DNA of 64,000 nucleotides from JADJNY01 sp046349615. Its GTDB lineage: Bacteria; Planctomycetota; UBA1135; GCA-002686595. A model generated the notes under the pieces. It worked only from the letters and a program-made list of their open reading frames with translations, was not told where the DNA came from and did not search any database. The DNA is taken from contig JAXMBZ010000013.1 of the NCBI GenBank assembly GCA_046349615.1, forward strand, positions 1 through 64,000. Reading direction: 5' to 3'. The translations under genes and the position numbers were made by a program. The stretch's first letter is position 1. Each line of letters starts with the position of its first letter. Below are positions 34,427-43,778 of the stretch, piece by piece.

Positions 34427-34779
34427 GCGCCGTCCTCCACGCCGGTCTCCGCGCGCAGCCACGCGCGGTACGGCGCGGCGACGTGCGCGGGGTCGAGCAC
34501 GACGAACTCCGGCACCGAGTACGGATGCAGCGCGCGCAGGCGATCCTCGAGCGCCGCGAGGCGCGCGCGCGTCGTCTTGACGACGAGGAGGACCTCGGCG
34601 GCTTCCTCGATCGCGCCCTGCCACCGGTACACGCTCGTCACGCCCGGGACGAGGTTCGCGCACGCGGCGAGCCGTTCCTCCACCGCGGCGCGAGCGAGCG
34701 CGCGCGCCGTCGCGAGGTCCGGCGCGGTGACGAGCACGAGCGCAGGATCGTCGGGAGCGGGCGCGCGTCGCGGGTCCAT
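34423..34779 (-). CDS. cutA: Divalent cation tolerance protein CutA
   Basis: A 118-residue ferredoxin-like protein that forms trimers and is linked to copper and other metal tolerance. It has VLVTAPDLATARALARAAVEERLAACANLVPGV-type sequence, then the core SVYRWQGAIEEAAEVLLVVKT and a C-terminal HPYSVPEFVVLD. All are standard for the family, and the length is normal. The ATG at 34779 follows a TATCCT hexamer by 8 nt and lacks a Shine-Dalgarno sequence. It is first in an operon with the sulfatase-like gene (4-nt overlap). The metal link between the two is speculative. Confidence 0.94.
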   Translation of the reverse strand: MDPRRAPAPDDPALVLVTAPDLATARALARAAVEERLAACANLVPGVTSVYRWQGAIEEAAEVLLVVKTTRARLAALEDRLRALHPYSVPEFVVLDPAHVAAPYRAWLRAETGVEDGA

Positions 34780-34787
34780 TCGAGCGG

Positions 34788-34793
34788 AGGATA
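34788..34793 (-). promoter_or_regulatory. Putative -10 element of cutA
   Basis: TATCCT on the minus strand with 8 nt to the ATG, the same spacing as the elements of coaD and the reductase gene. The upstream TG is missing. Confidence 0.45.
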
Positions 34794-35071
34794 GAACCCC
34801 GCGCCGCCGCGCGAAAGCAGCCCCCCACGACGCCGGACCCCGGTGGAGCCCGAGGGCGCGCGTCCATGCGGAGTCCGACCCATCCTCCCGGAGCAGCTCG
34901 GCCTCGAGTCCGGACCCTCCGCGGCCCGCGGCGGATCGCCGCGCGTCCGGGGAACCGCTCCCCGCGGCGCGCCGGGCGGACCGCCGTGCGATCTCGGAGC
35001 CGAGCGCGCCAGGAGGTTGTGCTCGAGCGCCGCGGCGCGCAGAATCCCGCGCTCGCTCGCGCGAGACCGCC

Positions 35072-35971
35072 ATGTCCGTGCTCACGAACGCCGTCCTCGC
35101 CACCCTCCCGTACATGCCGAAGTCGCTGATGCGCCGCTTCGCCTCGCGCTACATCGCGGGCGAAAGGGTCGAGGACGCGCTCGGCCGACTCGCGATGCTC
35201 CACGAGCGCGGCCATCCCGGGATCCTCGACGTGCTCGGCGAGGGCATCACGAGCGAGGACGAGGCCCGCACCGTCTGCTCGACGTACGAAGCGGCCGCGA
35301 GCGCCGTCGCGGGCAAGGGTTGGGACGTCTACATCTCGGTGAAACCGACGCACCTCGGCCTCGCGCGCAACGAGGAGCTCTGCCACGAGCTCTACGCGCG
35401 CCTCGCGCGTCACTGCGCGAAGCTCGGCCTCTTCCTGCGCGTCGAGATGGAGGACGCGCCGACGACCGACGGGACGTTGCGCGTCTTCGAGCGCCTGCGC
35501 AAGGAGCACACGAACGTCGGGATCGTGCTGCAGGCGCGGCTCTTCCGCACGCTCGACGACATCGCGAAGCTCGCTCCGGGTCCGCTCGACGTGCGCATGG
35601 TGAAGGGCATCTACCTCGAGCCGCCCGCGATCGCGCACACCGAGCCCGAGCCGATCCGCGCCGCGTTCGTCGAATGCACGCGGCGGCTCTTCGCGCGCGG
35701 GGCGCGCATCCGTTTCGCGACGCACGACGACGGGCTCGCGGACCGCTGCCTCGCGCTCGTGAAGGAATTCGGCGTGCCGAAGGAGCGCTACGAGTTCCAG
35801 GTCCTGCTCGGCGTGCGCGAGGAGCTCTGGTCGCGCTGGAAGGGCGCCGGACACACCGTGCGCGTCTACGTCCCCTACGGTCCCGACTGGCGCGCGTACT
35901 CGCTGCGCCGGATGCGCAAGAACCCGCAGATCGTCGGCCACGTGCTGCGGCAGACCTTCGGGATGAGTTGA
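35072..35971 (+). CDS. Proline dehydrogenase (monofunctional)
   Basis: The FAD enzyme that oxidises proline to pyrroline-5-carboxylate, the first step of proline catabolism. The 299-residue protein has the TIM-barrel blocks DVYISVKPTHLGL, LRVEMEDAPTTDGTLRVF, VRMVKGIYLEP, RIRFATHDD, YEFQVLLGV and the C-terminal RVYVPYGPDWRAYSLRRM. That last block holds the substrate-binding Arg-x-x-Arg pair. It is the short monofunctional form, without the aldehyde dehydrogenase domain of PutA; no P5C dehydrogenase is adjacent. Start at 35072. The 290-bp divergent gap to cutA shows no other gene. Confidence 0.93.
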   Translation: MSVLTNAVLATLPYMPKSLMRRFASRYIAGERVEDALGRLAMLHERGHPGILDVLGEGITSEDEARTVCSTYEAAASAVAGKGWDVYISVKPTHLGLARNEELCHELYARLARHCAKLGLFLRVEMEDAPTTDGTLRVFERLRKEHTNVGIVLQARLFRTLDDIAKLAPGPLDVRMVKGIYLEPPAIAHTEPEPIRAAFVECTRRLFARGARIRFATHDDGLADRCLALVKEFGVPKERYEFQVLLGVREELWSRWKGAGHTVRVYVPYGPDWRAYSLRRMRKNPQIVGHVLRQTFGMS

Positions 35972-36059
35972 CGCTTCCGCGTCGGCTCCACGGGAGTTCG
36001 CGCGGCACGAGCTCCAGCTCGCGCTCGCTCGCGAACCGAGCGCGGCCGGGCGACGAACG

Positions 36060-36821
36060 CTACTTGCCGAGCGCGAGCCGTCGCGCGAGCACCTCGGAGA
36101 GGGCGCCCGTCTCGAGGATCTTCTGCTGCGTCGCGCGGAAGTCGTACGCGATGCGGTGCCACGTCACCTGCTCGTCTTCGAGGATCGCGTAGCACGCGCG
36201 CGGATCGCCGTCGCGCGGCTGGCCCGTCGAGCCGACGTTGACGAAGCGCTTCTTCCCCGGCGGCAGCGGGAGCGTCAGGGTCTCGCGCCCTTCGAGGCCG
36301 TGGAAGCGCAGCTCCTCGTCGTGCAGGCCCGGATGGTGCGTGTGCCCGGCGAGGCACACGTCCCCGAAGGAGTCGAAGATCGAGCGCAGTTTGTCCGGGT
36401 TGAGGAAGCCGTCCGTCGAGAGCACGTACTCGCGCACGGGATCGCGCGGGCTCCCGTGCACGAAGAGGAAGCGTCCGTCCTTGTGCGTCAGGGGCAGCGT
36501 CTCGAGCCAGCGCCAGCGCGCTTTCTTCTCGCTCGAGCTGAACCACTTCGGCTTCATCCGCGCGCGCGTGAACTCGATCGCGCCGCGCGCATGCGGGTTG
36601 AAGTCGCTCGCGTCGCGGAAGAGCGCCTCGTCGTGGTTCCCCATCAAGCACAGCGACGCGTGCCCGCGCACGAGGTCGACGCAGAACTCGGGCTCGGGGC
36701 CGTAGCCGACGACGTCGCCGAGGCAGTAGAGCGTCGACACGCCCTGCGCGCGGATGTGCGCGAAGACGGCCTCGAGCGCCTCGCGGTTCGAATGCAGGTC
36801 GGAGATGATCGCGACCCTCAT
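36060..36821 (-). CDS. YfcE/DHP-type metallophosphoesterase
   Basis: A 253-residue calcineurin-like phosphoesterase with the five metal-binding blocks: SDLHSN (Asp8, His10), LGDVVGYGPEP near 34-44, GNHDE near 61-65, VHGSPRDP near 120 and GHTHHP near 160-165. The family includes phosphodiesterases and diadenosine or protein phosphatases, and the substrate is not given by sequence. It lies 5 nt after the NrnA-like gene, so the pair probably acts together in nucleotide turnover. A transcript end after 36060 is not obvious. Confidence 0.88.
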   Translation of the reverse strand: MRVAIISDLHSNREALEAVFAHIRAQGVSTLYCLGDVVGYGPEPEFCVDLVRGHASLCLMGNHDEALFRDASDFNPHARGAIEFTRARMKPKWFSSSEKKARWRWLETLPLTHKDGRFLFVHGSPRDPVREYVLSTDGFLNPDKLRSIFDSFGDVCLAGHTHHPGLHDEELRFHGLEGRETLTLPLPPGKKRFVNVGSTGQPRDGDPRACYAILEDEQVTWHRIAYDFRATQQKILETGALSEVLARRLALGK

Positions 36822-36826
36822 CGCGC

Positions 36827-37837
36827 TCAGCCCTTCCGCTCCACGCCCGCGGAGAGCGCGGCGAGCGCCGCGGCTTCGAACCGCGCGCGCACGTCCGTGA
36901 GCGAACCCGGCACCGTCGCGCCGGCGGCCTTGCGATGTCCGCCGCCGCCGAACTGCCGGCAGAGCGCCTGCGCGTCGAACTCCGTCTTGCTGCGCACGGA
37001 CGCCTTCACGTTCCCGCCGTCGACCTCGCGCAGGAAGAGCACGACCTCGACGCTGCGCACGGTGCGCAGGATGTCGAGCACCTCGTCCGTGTCGACGAGG
37101 TTCGAATCGACGACCTCCGCGCGCGGCCAACCGACGACGGCGAGCCGTCCGTCGGCGAGGTAGTCCGTGCGCGCGAGCAGCTTCCCGACGTGGACCGGAT
37201 GCTCGCGGCTGCGCTGCTGGAAGAGCGCGTCGAAGAGGCGGTTGGGCTCGACGCCCGCGGCGACCATCTCGGCGGCGACGGCGAGCGTCTCCGCATCCGT
37301 GTTCGAGTACTTGAACCAGCCCGTGTCCGTCACGATCGACGTGAACACGCCCTCGGCCGCGACGCGGTCGAGCGGCACGTCGAGCAGGCGCGCGATGCGC
37401 CGCACGAGGAGCCCGGTCGCAGCCGCGGTCACGTCGACGAACGCCGCGTCCCAGAACGGCGTGCCCGCGTGCACGTGGTGGTCGACGACGAGCTTCTTCG
37501 AACCCGCGGCGAAGAGCGGCGCCTCGAGCGCGCCGAGTCGCTTCGGCTCGCAGAAGTCGAGCATCACCGCGACGTCGTGCGCGGGGAGCTCGCCGCCGGT
37601 CCACGCGCGGTAGCGGACCTCGCGCGCGAGGTATTCGAACCGGCCCTCGGGCGGATCGGGGTTGATGATCCACACGTCCTTGCCGAGCCGGCCGAGCACG
37701 CGCGCGAGCGCCGCCTGCGCGCCGAGGCAGTCGCCGTCGGGCCGCATGTGACCGCAGAGGACGAAGCGTTGCGCGCGACGCAGGAGCTCGACGGCGGCGA
37801 GCTGCTCGGGGGTCGTCGGTCGGGGCGGGACGGTCAT
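36827..37837 (-). CDS. DHH/DHHA1 phosphoesterase, NrnA-like
   Basis: A 336-residue DHH-family protein resembling bifunctional oligoribonuclease/PAP phosphatase NrnA, which degrades nanoRNA and 3',5'-bisphosphates. N-terminal DHH motifs are FVLCGHMRPDGDCLGAQ near 26-42, VMLDFCEP near 90, VVDHHVHAG near 118-126 and SIVTDTGWFKYSNT near 165-178. The DHHA1 domain ends with FGGGGHRKAAG near 305-315. Orthologues in bacteria without Orn take over oligonucleotide clearance. It is followed after 5 nt by the metallophosphoesterase gene. The ATG at 37837 gives a standard N-terminus. Confidence 0.9.
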   Translation of the reverse strand: MTVPPRPTTPEQLAAVELLRRAQRFVLCGHMRPDGDCLGAQAALARVLGRLGKDVWIINPDPPEGRFEYLAREVRYRAWTGGELPAHDVAVMLDFCEPKRLGALEAPLFAAGSKKLVVDHHVHAGTPFWDAAFVDVTAAATGLLVRRIARLLDVPLDRVAAEGVFTSIVTDTGWFKYSNTDAETLAVAAEMVAAGVEPNRLFDALFQQRSREHPVHVGKLLARTDYLADGRLAVVGWPRAEVVDSNLVDTDEVLDILRTVRSVEVVLFLREVDGGNVKASVRSKTEFDAQALCRQFGGGGHRKAAGATVPGSLTDVRARFEAAALAALSAGVERKG

Positions 37838-37920
37838 GCGGGAGTTCGGGCAGAGGGGCGGCGCGCGGGGGCGCCATTCTGATTCTGGGCGCGCCGTTTC
37901 GAAGCGCGGGTCCGGGATTT

Positions 37921-39198
37921 CTACCACGCGGCCCCGCGCACGGCGTCCGGCAACCCCGCCACGGGAGCCCCGGCGAGCCACACGCCGTCGAGCCGCGCGG
38001 CACGCGTCGTCAGGGCGTCGAGCGCGGCGCGGCGCTCGAACCGATCGACGCTCCAGACGGCGAGATCGGCGAAGGCGCCGGGGCGGAGCTCCCCCGCCCG
38101 CCCTTCGAACCCGAGAGCGCGCGCGCCGGAGCGCGTCGCGAAGTCCCACGCGAGCTCGGGAGCGAGCTCCGGAGCCGCGCGCCGCAGCCGCGCGAGCTCC
38201 AGGGCGAGGTCGAGGTCGTCGTTGCTCGCGAGCGAGTCCGTGCCGAGCGCCACGCGCACGCCGCGGCGCGCCCAGGCGGCGACGTCGACGGGGGCGCGCG
38301 TGAAGAAGGCGTGCGTGCCGGGGCAGTGTACGAGCGTCGCGCCGGAGCGCGCGATCGCGGCGAGCTCCTCCGCACGCGCGTGGTTCCCGTGGTAGAGCGC
38401 GGTGCGCGCGCCGAGCAGCCCGCGCCGCGCGAGGCGCGCGAGCCCGGCTTCGCGCGGCGAGCGGCCGAGCAGCGCCGCGAGCGGACCGGTGCCGCGCTCG
38501 AGCCACTCCCCTTCCTCGGCCGTCTCCGCCCAGTGGACTCCGATCCACGTCGGCGCGCCGCGCGCGCGCCGCGCGACCGCGTCGAGCAGCGCGTCGCTCA
38601 CGGTATGCGGCGCGTGCGGCGAGACTGCGTCGGACGTGCGCGCACGCCGCGACGGTCGCGCCGCGAGCCGCGCGACGGCGGCCGGCGTGCGGCGCGGGTC
38701 GAACGCGTCGAGCACCTCCCGATACGCGCGAATGCGCGGACGTGGACCGCGCGCCTCGAACGCCGCGCCCGTCGAGTCGATGTCGCCGACGAGCGTCGTA
38801 CCCGTCGCGAGCGCGCGCGCGGCGCCGAGGGACCACCCACTCTTCCAGAAGCCCCGCGGCGCCGCCGCGCGCTCGCGCAGGACGTTGCCGATCCACGCGG
38901 AGAACGTATCGCCCCGCGCGACGCGTCCCCGCAGGAGCGAGAGCTCGAGGTGCGCGTGCGCGTTGACGAGCCCCGGCGTGAGAAGGGCGTCTGCGAGTTC
39001 GACGACGCGCACGCCGCGCTCGAGCCGGCGCCGAACCCGGTCCGCGTTCGGGAGCACCTCGACGATGCGTCCGGCGCGCACGAGCAGCGCGCCTCCCTCG
39101 ATCCAACGCTCGGGCGACGCGAGGAGCGCGCGCGGGACGACCAGCCGGAGCGCGTCGTCGCGCGCGCGGCCCGGTGAGTTCGAAGGCATCGAGTCCAT
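37921..39198 (-). CDS. Amidohydrolase (aminofutalosine or SAH deaminase-like)
   Basis: A 425-residue metal-dependent hydrolase of the amidohydrolase superfamily. Metal ligands are visible in VNAHAHLELS (HxH, near 78-87), GVHWAETAEE, LYHGNHA and LGTDSLASN. The last motif, with the Asp that activates water, and the HAHLELS phrase resemble cytosine/adenosine-type deaminases such as aminodeoxyfutalosine deaminase of the menaquinone pathway or S-adenosylhomocysteine deaminase. No other futalosine gene is here, so the substrate is uncertain. Two close ATGs (39198, 39189) are possible. The gene is isolated by 83 bp on each side. Confidence 0.85.
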   Translation of the reverse strand: MDSMPSNSPGRARDDALRLVVPRALLASPERWIEGGALLVRAGRIVEVLPNADRVRRRLERGVRVVELADALLTPGLVNAHAHLELSLLRGRVARGDTFSAWIGNVLRERAAAPRGFWKSGWSLGAARALATGTTLVGDIDSTGAAFEARGPRPRIRAYREVLDAFDPRRTPAAVARLAARPSRRARTSDAVSPHAPHTVSDALLDAVARRARGAPTWIGVHWAETAEEGEWLERGTGPLAALLGRSPREAGLARLARRGLLGARTALYHGNHARAEELAAIARSGATLVHCPGTHAFFTRAPVDVAAWARRGVRVALGTDSLASNDDLDLALELARLRRAAPELAPELAWDFATRSGARALGFEGRAGELRPGAFADLAVWSVDRFERRAALDALTTRAARLDGVWLAGAPVAGLPDAVRGAAW

Positions 39199-39233
39199 GC
39201 GAGAGCCCGTCCGGGCGCGTGCGAAACGAAGAA

Positions 39234-39251
39234 GGGCTGCCGCGGCAGCCC
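39234..39251 (-). terminator. Terminator of the 39282 lipoprotein gene
   Basis: The perfect palindrome GGGCTGCCGCGGCAGCCC lies 30 bp past the stop. On the minus strand it is followed by TTCTTCGTTTCG, a U-rich stretch by local standards. Confidence 0.7.
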
Positions 39252-39281
39252 CTCTCGTCGAATCGGCGCGCGCCGCTCCGC

Positions 39282-42200
39282 TCAGTCGGGCTGGCAGCGG
39301 ATCTTGAGGTCGCGGACGCCCTTGATGAACGAGGGGACCGAACCCGGCGTCTCGAGCGCCGTGTCGAACACGACCGTGAAGCGGAGCATGTTCGGCTTCG
39401 GCGAGAAGGCGTTGAGTTCACTCGGGTGACGGACCCACGGGGTCAGCGAACCCGCAACGATGCTCGGGCTGCCGCCGCTCGTGTCGACGTTCACGTCGCA
39501 CAGGCTGCCGTTGTAGGAGCTGAGCAGCGTCGCACCCTGGAAGCGCACGGCGAAGTAGGAGCGCTGCGCCGCCGGGAGCCCGTAGTTCAGGTTGTTCTTG
39601 AGCACGGTCTCGAGGTCCTGTGCGAAGGGCGAGTCCGTGTCCGGGCCGCGGAAATTGATCGCGCGCTCGCCGAGCGGGCCGCCGTCGTCGTAGAGCACCT
39701 CCATGTTCCACCCGTACCGGAGGGTCGGGTCGGAGTTGCCGACGTCGTCCTCGGAGAACGTCAGGTCGAAGAAGTTGCCCGAGGGGCGCATCCAGCAGGA
39801 GACGGCGCCGGTGAAACTCTCGGGCCGACGCCGCGGCAGCGTCCAGAGGCCGACGGAGACCCAGTCGCGCGATTCGGTGTCGGTCGCGGGGACGTACGGC
39901 AGGAACTTCGACGCCTCGCTACCACGGGACAGGAGGCCGGTCAGGTCCTCGACGCGAATCAGGCCCGCGCCGCCGTTGCCGCCGCGCGAGACGCAGTTGA
40001 CCGTCGTGTCGCAGTAGTCGTTCGCGCCGCCGGTCCCACCGGTGACGTTGACGCGCGAGGTGCCGGGCTGGAGGTTCGCGTCGATCGTCACGACCGAACC
40101 TTGCAGACGGACCGCGCCGCCGGAGCCCCCACCGCCGGGCGTCGCGCGGTTGCGGCGGCCATCGAGGTTCGTGCCGGGGACTGCGAACGGGTTGATCGTG
40201 AGCGCCACGGCGCTGCCGCCGTTGCCGCCGCGCGCATCGACCGTTCCGGTGAGCACGAGGGTCTTGCCCGAGACGATCTGGATCGCGCCGCCGCCGCCGC
40301 CGCCGCCCGAGCCGCTGCAGTCGTAGTAGCGGTCGATCTTGCTCAGGGCAGCGCCGGTGCAGACGCTGTTGCTGTTGTGGTGCGAGTTGTAGAGGTTCGT
40401 GCCGCCGCCGCCGCCGCCGGAGCCGCCGCGAAGCGCACCGACCTCGACCGCGAGCCGACGGATGTTGTGGTCGGACTCGGGGTCCGGGGGCTCGATCCCG
40501 ATCGCGGTGCCGCCGGGACCGCCGTCGCCGTCGGAGTCGCCGGCGACCGCGGGCGGGAGGTTGCTGGCGCCGCTCTCCGCCGTCGGGAAGAACGCGTTCG
40601 CCGCTCCGTTCGAACCCGCCGTACCGTAGCCGCCCCCGCCGCCGGGATTCGCGAGCATGAGCGCGAAGCAGACCTGGATCGAGTCGGGGTCGACGTTCGT
40701 GAAGGCGAGGTCGCCGGCGCCCGGTCCCGTGGTGTCGCGCAGCAGGGGGAACGCAGCGGGGTAGTGCTGTCCGCCCGCCGCGGCGCCGAGGCCGCCCGTC
40801 GACTGGTCGATGCCCTGGCTCGGGCGCCCGTTGATGTCGGCGCCGGGGTTCGTGATGCCCTGGCAGGTGCCCGCGGGGAGCGCGGGGATCGCCGTCGGCT
40901 GCGTGATCGTCAGGAGGCCGTTCGTGCCCGTGCTGCCCGTGTTGTCGACGCGGTCGCCGCCGCCGCCGCCCGCACCGCCGCCCGGACCGCCCGCGGCGCC
41001 GGTCTGGCCGAGGGTGGTGAACGAGTCGAAGTCCGCCGGCGTCGAGCCGCGCACGTCGATCGTGCCGAGGATGCTCGCGCTGCCGCGAGAGAAGAGTCGC
41101 GCGGGGTTGGAGCCCGTGAACCGGAGGGTGGCGCCGCTCTCGACGGTGATCGAGCTGAACTCGAAGGCGCCGTCCGTGACCGTGATCGTCGGCCAGGTCG
41201 CGGAGTCCGCGGGATCATAGTCGGTGACGGAGATCGCGTTGTCGAGCAGATCGCGCGGCTGGTTGATGCCCGAGTTCGCCACCGTCAAGGGGAACTCCTG
41301 GCTGTCCGTGCTGAGCGTGCAGGTCTGGCCGCTCTTGACGAGCAGCTTGCCGAGGCGGCCGGAACCACCGCCGAAGCCGCGGACGAGGCGGCCGCCGCTC
41401 CAGTCCGCGCTCGTGTTGCGGAGGTCCGCGTTGCTCGTGTCGTCGAAGTTCTCCCCGTCCGCGTCGGGCAGGTAGACGAGCCCTTGCGCGACGGTCTCGG
41501 GGACGAAGGTCACGAGCCCGGCGTTCGACAGGTTGTTCCCGGCCAGGTCCTGCAGGTTGGCGGGGATGTTGACCAGGACCTTGCGGTTGCCCGCGATCCC
41601 ACCCGACGGCATGCCCGTCGGCGCGGTGAAGGTCAGGATCGTCTGCAGGTTGTCGAGATCGAGCTGCAGGTCGTAGCTCCCCGGGAAGGGCACCTGGTCG
41701 GCGGTCGTGCCGAGGTTGCCGTCGGGGTCGATCTTGGTCGTGATGAAGGTCGCCTGGTGGGTGACCTGGTTGAGCAGGGTCACCGGGTTCATCACGTCGT
41801 TGAAGATCATGCGCACGGTCGAGCTTCGCCACACGTCCGTGGCACCGTTCGCCGGCTGGTCCGCGATGCGGTCGTTGGGATCGATCGTGCCCGGGACCGC
41901 GAGGTCGACCTCGACGGTCACCACCGGCGCGCCGGGGACGAGGTCGATCACACCCTGGTTCGTCTGGATGTCGCACTGCATGCGACTCCGGTTCGACTTG
42001 CCCGCGCGGCTCGTGATGTACGGCGGCGCGTCCCCCTGCGCCTGGCCGGGGATCGTGATGCGGTAGGTCTTGTTCGCCTCGAAACCGAAGGTCGGGCTGC
42101 CGGCCGCGTCGAACGTGATCAGCGGGCGGAAGACGACGCGCCGCGGGTCGTGCGGGTCGACGAAGCGCGACCCCACCGGCACCTGACCCGAGTTGACGTC

Positions 42201-42476
42201 GATGAGCTGGAACGTCGTGCTCGTGATCGAGTTCTCGTCGACCGGCTCCGAGAAGTAGATCGAGAGCTCGTTGTTGACGCTCGTGCTCACGATCGAGCAG
42301 CTCACCTGACTCCCCGCGGTGCCGCTCGAGCACCCGAGCGAGCAGGTCTCGACGTACATCGTGCCGCCGCCGGCCCCGCTGCCCGAGCTCGAGCCGCCTC
42401 CGGAGCACCCGGAGAGCAGGAGCGACGTCGCGAAACCGCCAGCCAGAAGCGTGGGGACGAGGGTTCTCATGGACAT
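39282..42476 (-). CDS. Large Ig-like, glycine-rich surface lipoprotein
   Basis: A 1,064-residue predicted lipoprotein: lipobox LSGC (Cys24), then a Gly/Ser tether. A bacterial Ig-like (Big_5-type) domain at about 55-140 (NNELSIYFSEPVDENSIT) and a second near 210-300 follow. A beta-rich region comes next, and then a glycine-rich part (about 495-840) of alternating strands and GGGGSGG loops such as GTVDARGGNGGS. The C-terminal beta-rich module ends in LRFTVVFDTALETPGS and IKGVRDLKIRC. The same plan recurs in three lipoproteins at 54937-63909. Role unknown; adhesion or a cell-surface matrix is inferred. The ATG is at 42476 or 42470. It is next to the pilin genes and has a promoter at 42594 and a terminator at 39234. 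Confidence 0.8.
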   Translation of the reverse strand: MSMRTLVPTLLAGGFATSLLLSGCSGGGSSSGSGAGGGTMYVETCSLGCSSGTAGSQVSCSIVSTSVNNELSIYFSEPVDENSITSTTFQLIDVNSGQVPVGSRFVDPHDPRRVVFRPLITFDAAGSPTFGFEANKTYRITIPGQAQGDAPPYITSRAGKSNRSRMQCDIQTNQGVIDLVPGAPVVTVEVDLAVPGTIDPNDRIADQPANGATDVWRSSTVRMIFNDVMNPVTLLNQVTHQATFITTKIDPDGNLGTTADQVPFPGSYDLQLDLDNLQTILTFTAPTGMPSGGIAGNRKVLVNIPANLQDLAGNNLSNAGLVTFVPETVAQGLVYLPDADGENFDDTSNADLRNTSADWSGGRLVRGFGGGSGRLGKLLVKSGQTCTLSTDSQEFPLTVANSGINQPRDLLDNAISVTDYDPADSATWPTITVTDGAFEFSSITVESGATLRFTGSNPARLFSRGSASILGTIDVRGSTPADFDSFTTLGQTGAAGGPGGGAGGGGGDRVDNTGSTGTNGLLTITQPTAIPALPAGTCQGITNPGADINGRPSQGIDQSTGGLGAAAGGQHYPAAFPLLRDTTGPGAGDLAFTNVDPDSIQVCFALMLANPGGGGGYGTAGSNGAANAFFPTAESGASNLPPAVAGDSDGDGGPGGTAIGIEPPDPESDHNIRRLAVEVGALRGGSGGGGGGTNLYNSHHNSNSVCTGAALSKIDRYYDCSGSGGGGGGGAIQIVSGKTLVLTGTVDARGGNGGSAVALTINPFAVPGTNLDGRRNRATPGGGGSGGAVRLQGSVVTIDANLQPGTSRVNVTGGTGGANDYCDTTVNCVSRGGNGGAGLIRVEDLTGLLSRGSEASKFLPYVPATDTESRDWVSVGLWTLPRRRPESFTGAVSCWMRPSGNFFDLTFSEDDVGNSDPTLRYGWNMEVLYDDGGPLGERAINFRGPDTDSPFAQDLETVLKNNLNYGLPAAQRSYFAVRFQGATLLSSYNGSLCDVNVDTSGGSPSIVAGSLTPWVRHPSELNAFSPKPNMLRFTVVFDTALETPGSVPSFIKGVRDLKIRCQPD

Positions 42477-42593
42477 GCAGTCGGATGGGGAGCGGGGGGA
42501 TCGCCCGGCCCAGAGACCGAGGGGACGGTCGCGGACGCGGGGGGTGCGACGGAGCTCGCGAGGGGGGGAGCCCGGCCGCCTGGGGGGCCGCGC

Positions 42594-42624
42594 ACTATAG
42601 ATTCCCAGCTTCCCTGGTTGCCAA
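42594..42624 (-). promoter_or_regulatory. Sigma70-like promoter of the 39282 lipoprotein
   Basis: On the minus strand TTGGCA (42624-42619) and TATAGT (42599-42594) are separated by 19 nt, each one mismatch from consensus. A run of seven A residues just upstream resembles an UP element. The leader would be about 110 nt. It is the only clearly two-part promoter seen in this GC-rich window. Confidence 0.55.
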
Positions 42625-42724
42625 GTTTTTTTGATCCTGGGGGCGCTCGCCGACCCTGTGCCGGCGATCCTGGTCCGACCCTTGCCGAGCCCGCGCCCCC
42701 GCGCGCTCCTGCTGCACAAACCGC

Positions 42725-43726
42725 ATGCCGTCTCGCCGCCATCGATCCCCCTCGCCGGTCCCCTCGCCCAAGCTGACGACGGGCCCGACTCCGCTCCCCC
42801 ACTCCGGAGGTGCTCGCGAAGCGCTCGCTCGGCGTGCGATCTCGATCGGTTTCCTGCTCGCGAGCGCGCTCGGCGCGACTGCCTTGGGATGGGGAGTGAG
42901 CTGCAACCCCACGCCGACGCCCTCGGTCTCCGCGGCGACGCCCGCCGAGCGCCAGATCGAAGAGCTCGTCGAGGCGCTGACGCCCCTCCCCGGCGACCTC
43001 ACGAGCGACATCAAGGACCGCCACCTGCACCACGCCCAGGAGCTCCTCGCGAAGGCGAAGGCGGGACCGCGCGAGCTCGGGCTCGCCGCGCTCGCGCGCC
43101 TGCGTCGCGGCGCTCCGCCCGGCGACGACGGCCTCCCGATCCAGGACGTCGAGCGCGGGCTCCTCGCCGTCGGAGCCTACGCGGCGCCCGACGACGCGCG
43201 GCCGCTGCTCGAGAACCTCGTCTTGAACTACGGCCCGAGCCTGAGCCTGCGCACCGAGGCGCTGATCAACCTCTCCGAGACCTCCCCCGCGCGCACGCTC
43301 GAGATCCTCGCGCCTTGGGTCAGGAAGGCGAAGCCCAACCAAACGATGCCGCCGGCGGAGTTCATCGTCCGCGCGTGGGTCACCGCGTGCGAGAAGACCG
43401 GACGCTCGCCCGTGCCCGAGCTCGCTGACGTCGCGACGAACCTCTTCTACGACGAGACCGGACGCATCGCGGCGACGAAGCTCCTCGGGAAGTACAAGGA
43501 TCCGCTCGCGACGCAGGCGCTCTCCGCGATCCTCGTCGAGTCGACGGGTGACGGCTACTTGCGGCGCATGGCGGCGCAGGGGCTGCGGGAGACGCTGTCG
43601 AGCGAGACCCTCTGCGAAGTCCTCCGCAAGGTCGCGGACCGCGAGATGGACATGAACATGCAGCGCTTCCTCGTCGACATGATCGAGAAGAGCTGCGGGA
43701 GCTTGCTCCCGACCTCTCCGCGTTGA
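42725..43726 (+). CDS. Exported helical-repeat (HEAT-like) protein
   Basis: This 333-residue protein has a basic, proline-rich N-terminus, a hydrophobic export or anchor segment at about 38-58 (ISIGFLLASALGATALGW) and then paired helices resembling HEAT repeats from about 70 to the end (for example RTEALINLSETSPARTLEIL and RIAATKLLGKYKDPLATQAL). No enzyme motif is seen. Such repeats usually bind proteins. It is divergent from the large lipoprotein across a shared 248-bp promoter region and is followed after 52 bp by tatD. Confidence 0.75.
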   Translation: MPSRRHRSPSPVPSPKLTTGPTPLPHSGGAREALARRAISIGFLLASALGATALGWGVSCNPTPTPSVSAATPAERQIEELVEALTPLPGDLTSDIKDRHLHHAQELLAKAKAGPRELGLAALARLRRGAPPGDDGLPIQDVERGLLAVGAYAAPDDARPLLENLVLNYGPSLSLRTEALINLSETSPARTLEILAPWVRKAKPNQTMPPAEFIVRAWVTACEKTGRSPVPELADVATNLFYDETGRIAATKLLGKYKDPLATQALSAILVESTGDGYLRRMAAQGLRETLSSETLCEVLRKVADREMDMNMQRFLVDMIEKSCGSLLPTSPR

Positions 43727-43766
43727 GGTCCGAGCCGGCCGCCTCCCTCCGCGTCGCGACGCGTGG

Positions 43767-43772
43767 TAGCGT
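43767..43772 (+). promoter_or_regulatory. Putative -10 element of tatD
   Basis: TAGCGT preceded by TGG (extended -10) ends 6 nt before the GTG start at 43779. There is no Shine-Dalgarno sequence, again suggesting a leaderless message. Confidence 0.4.
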
Positions 43773-43778
43773 GCGCCC

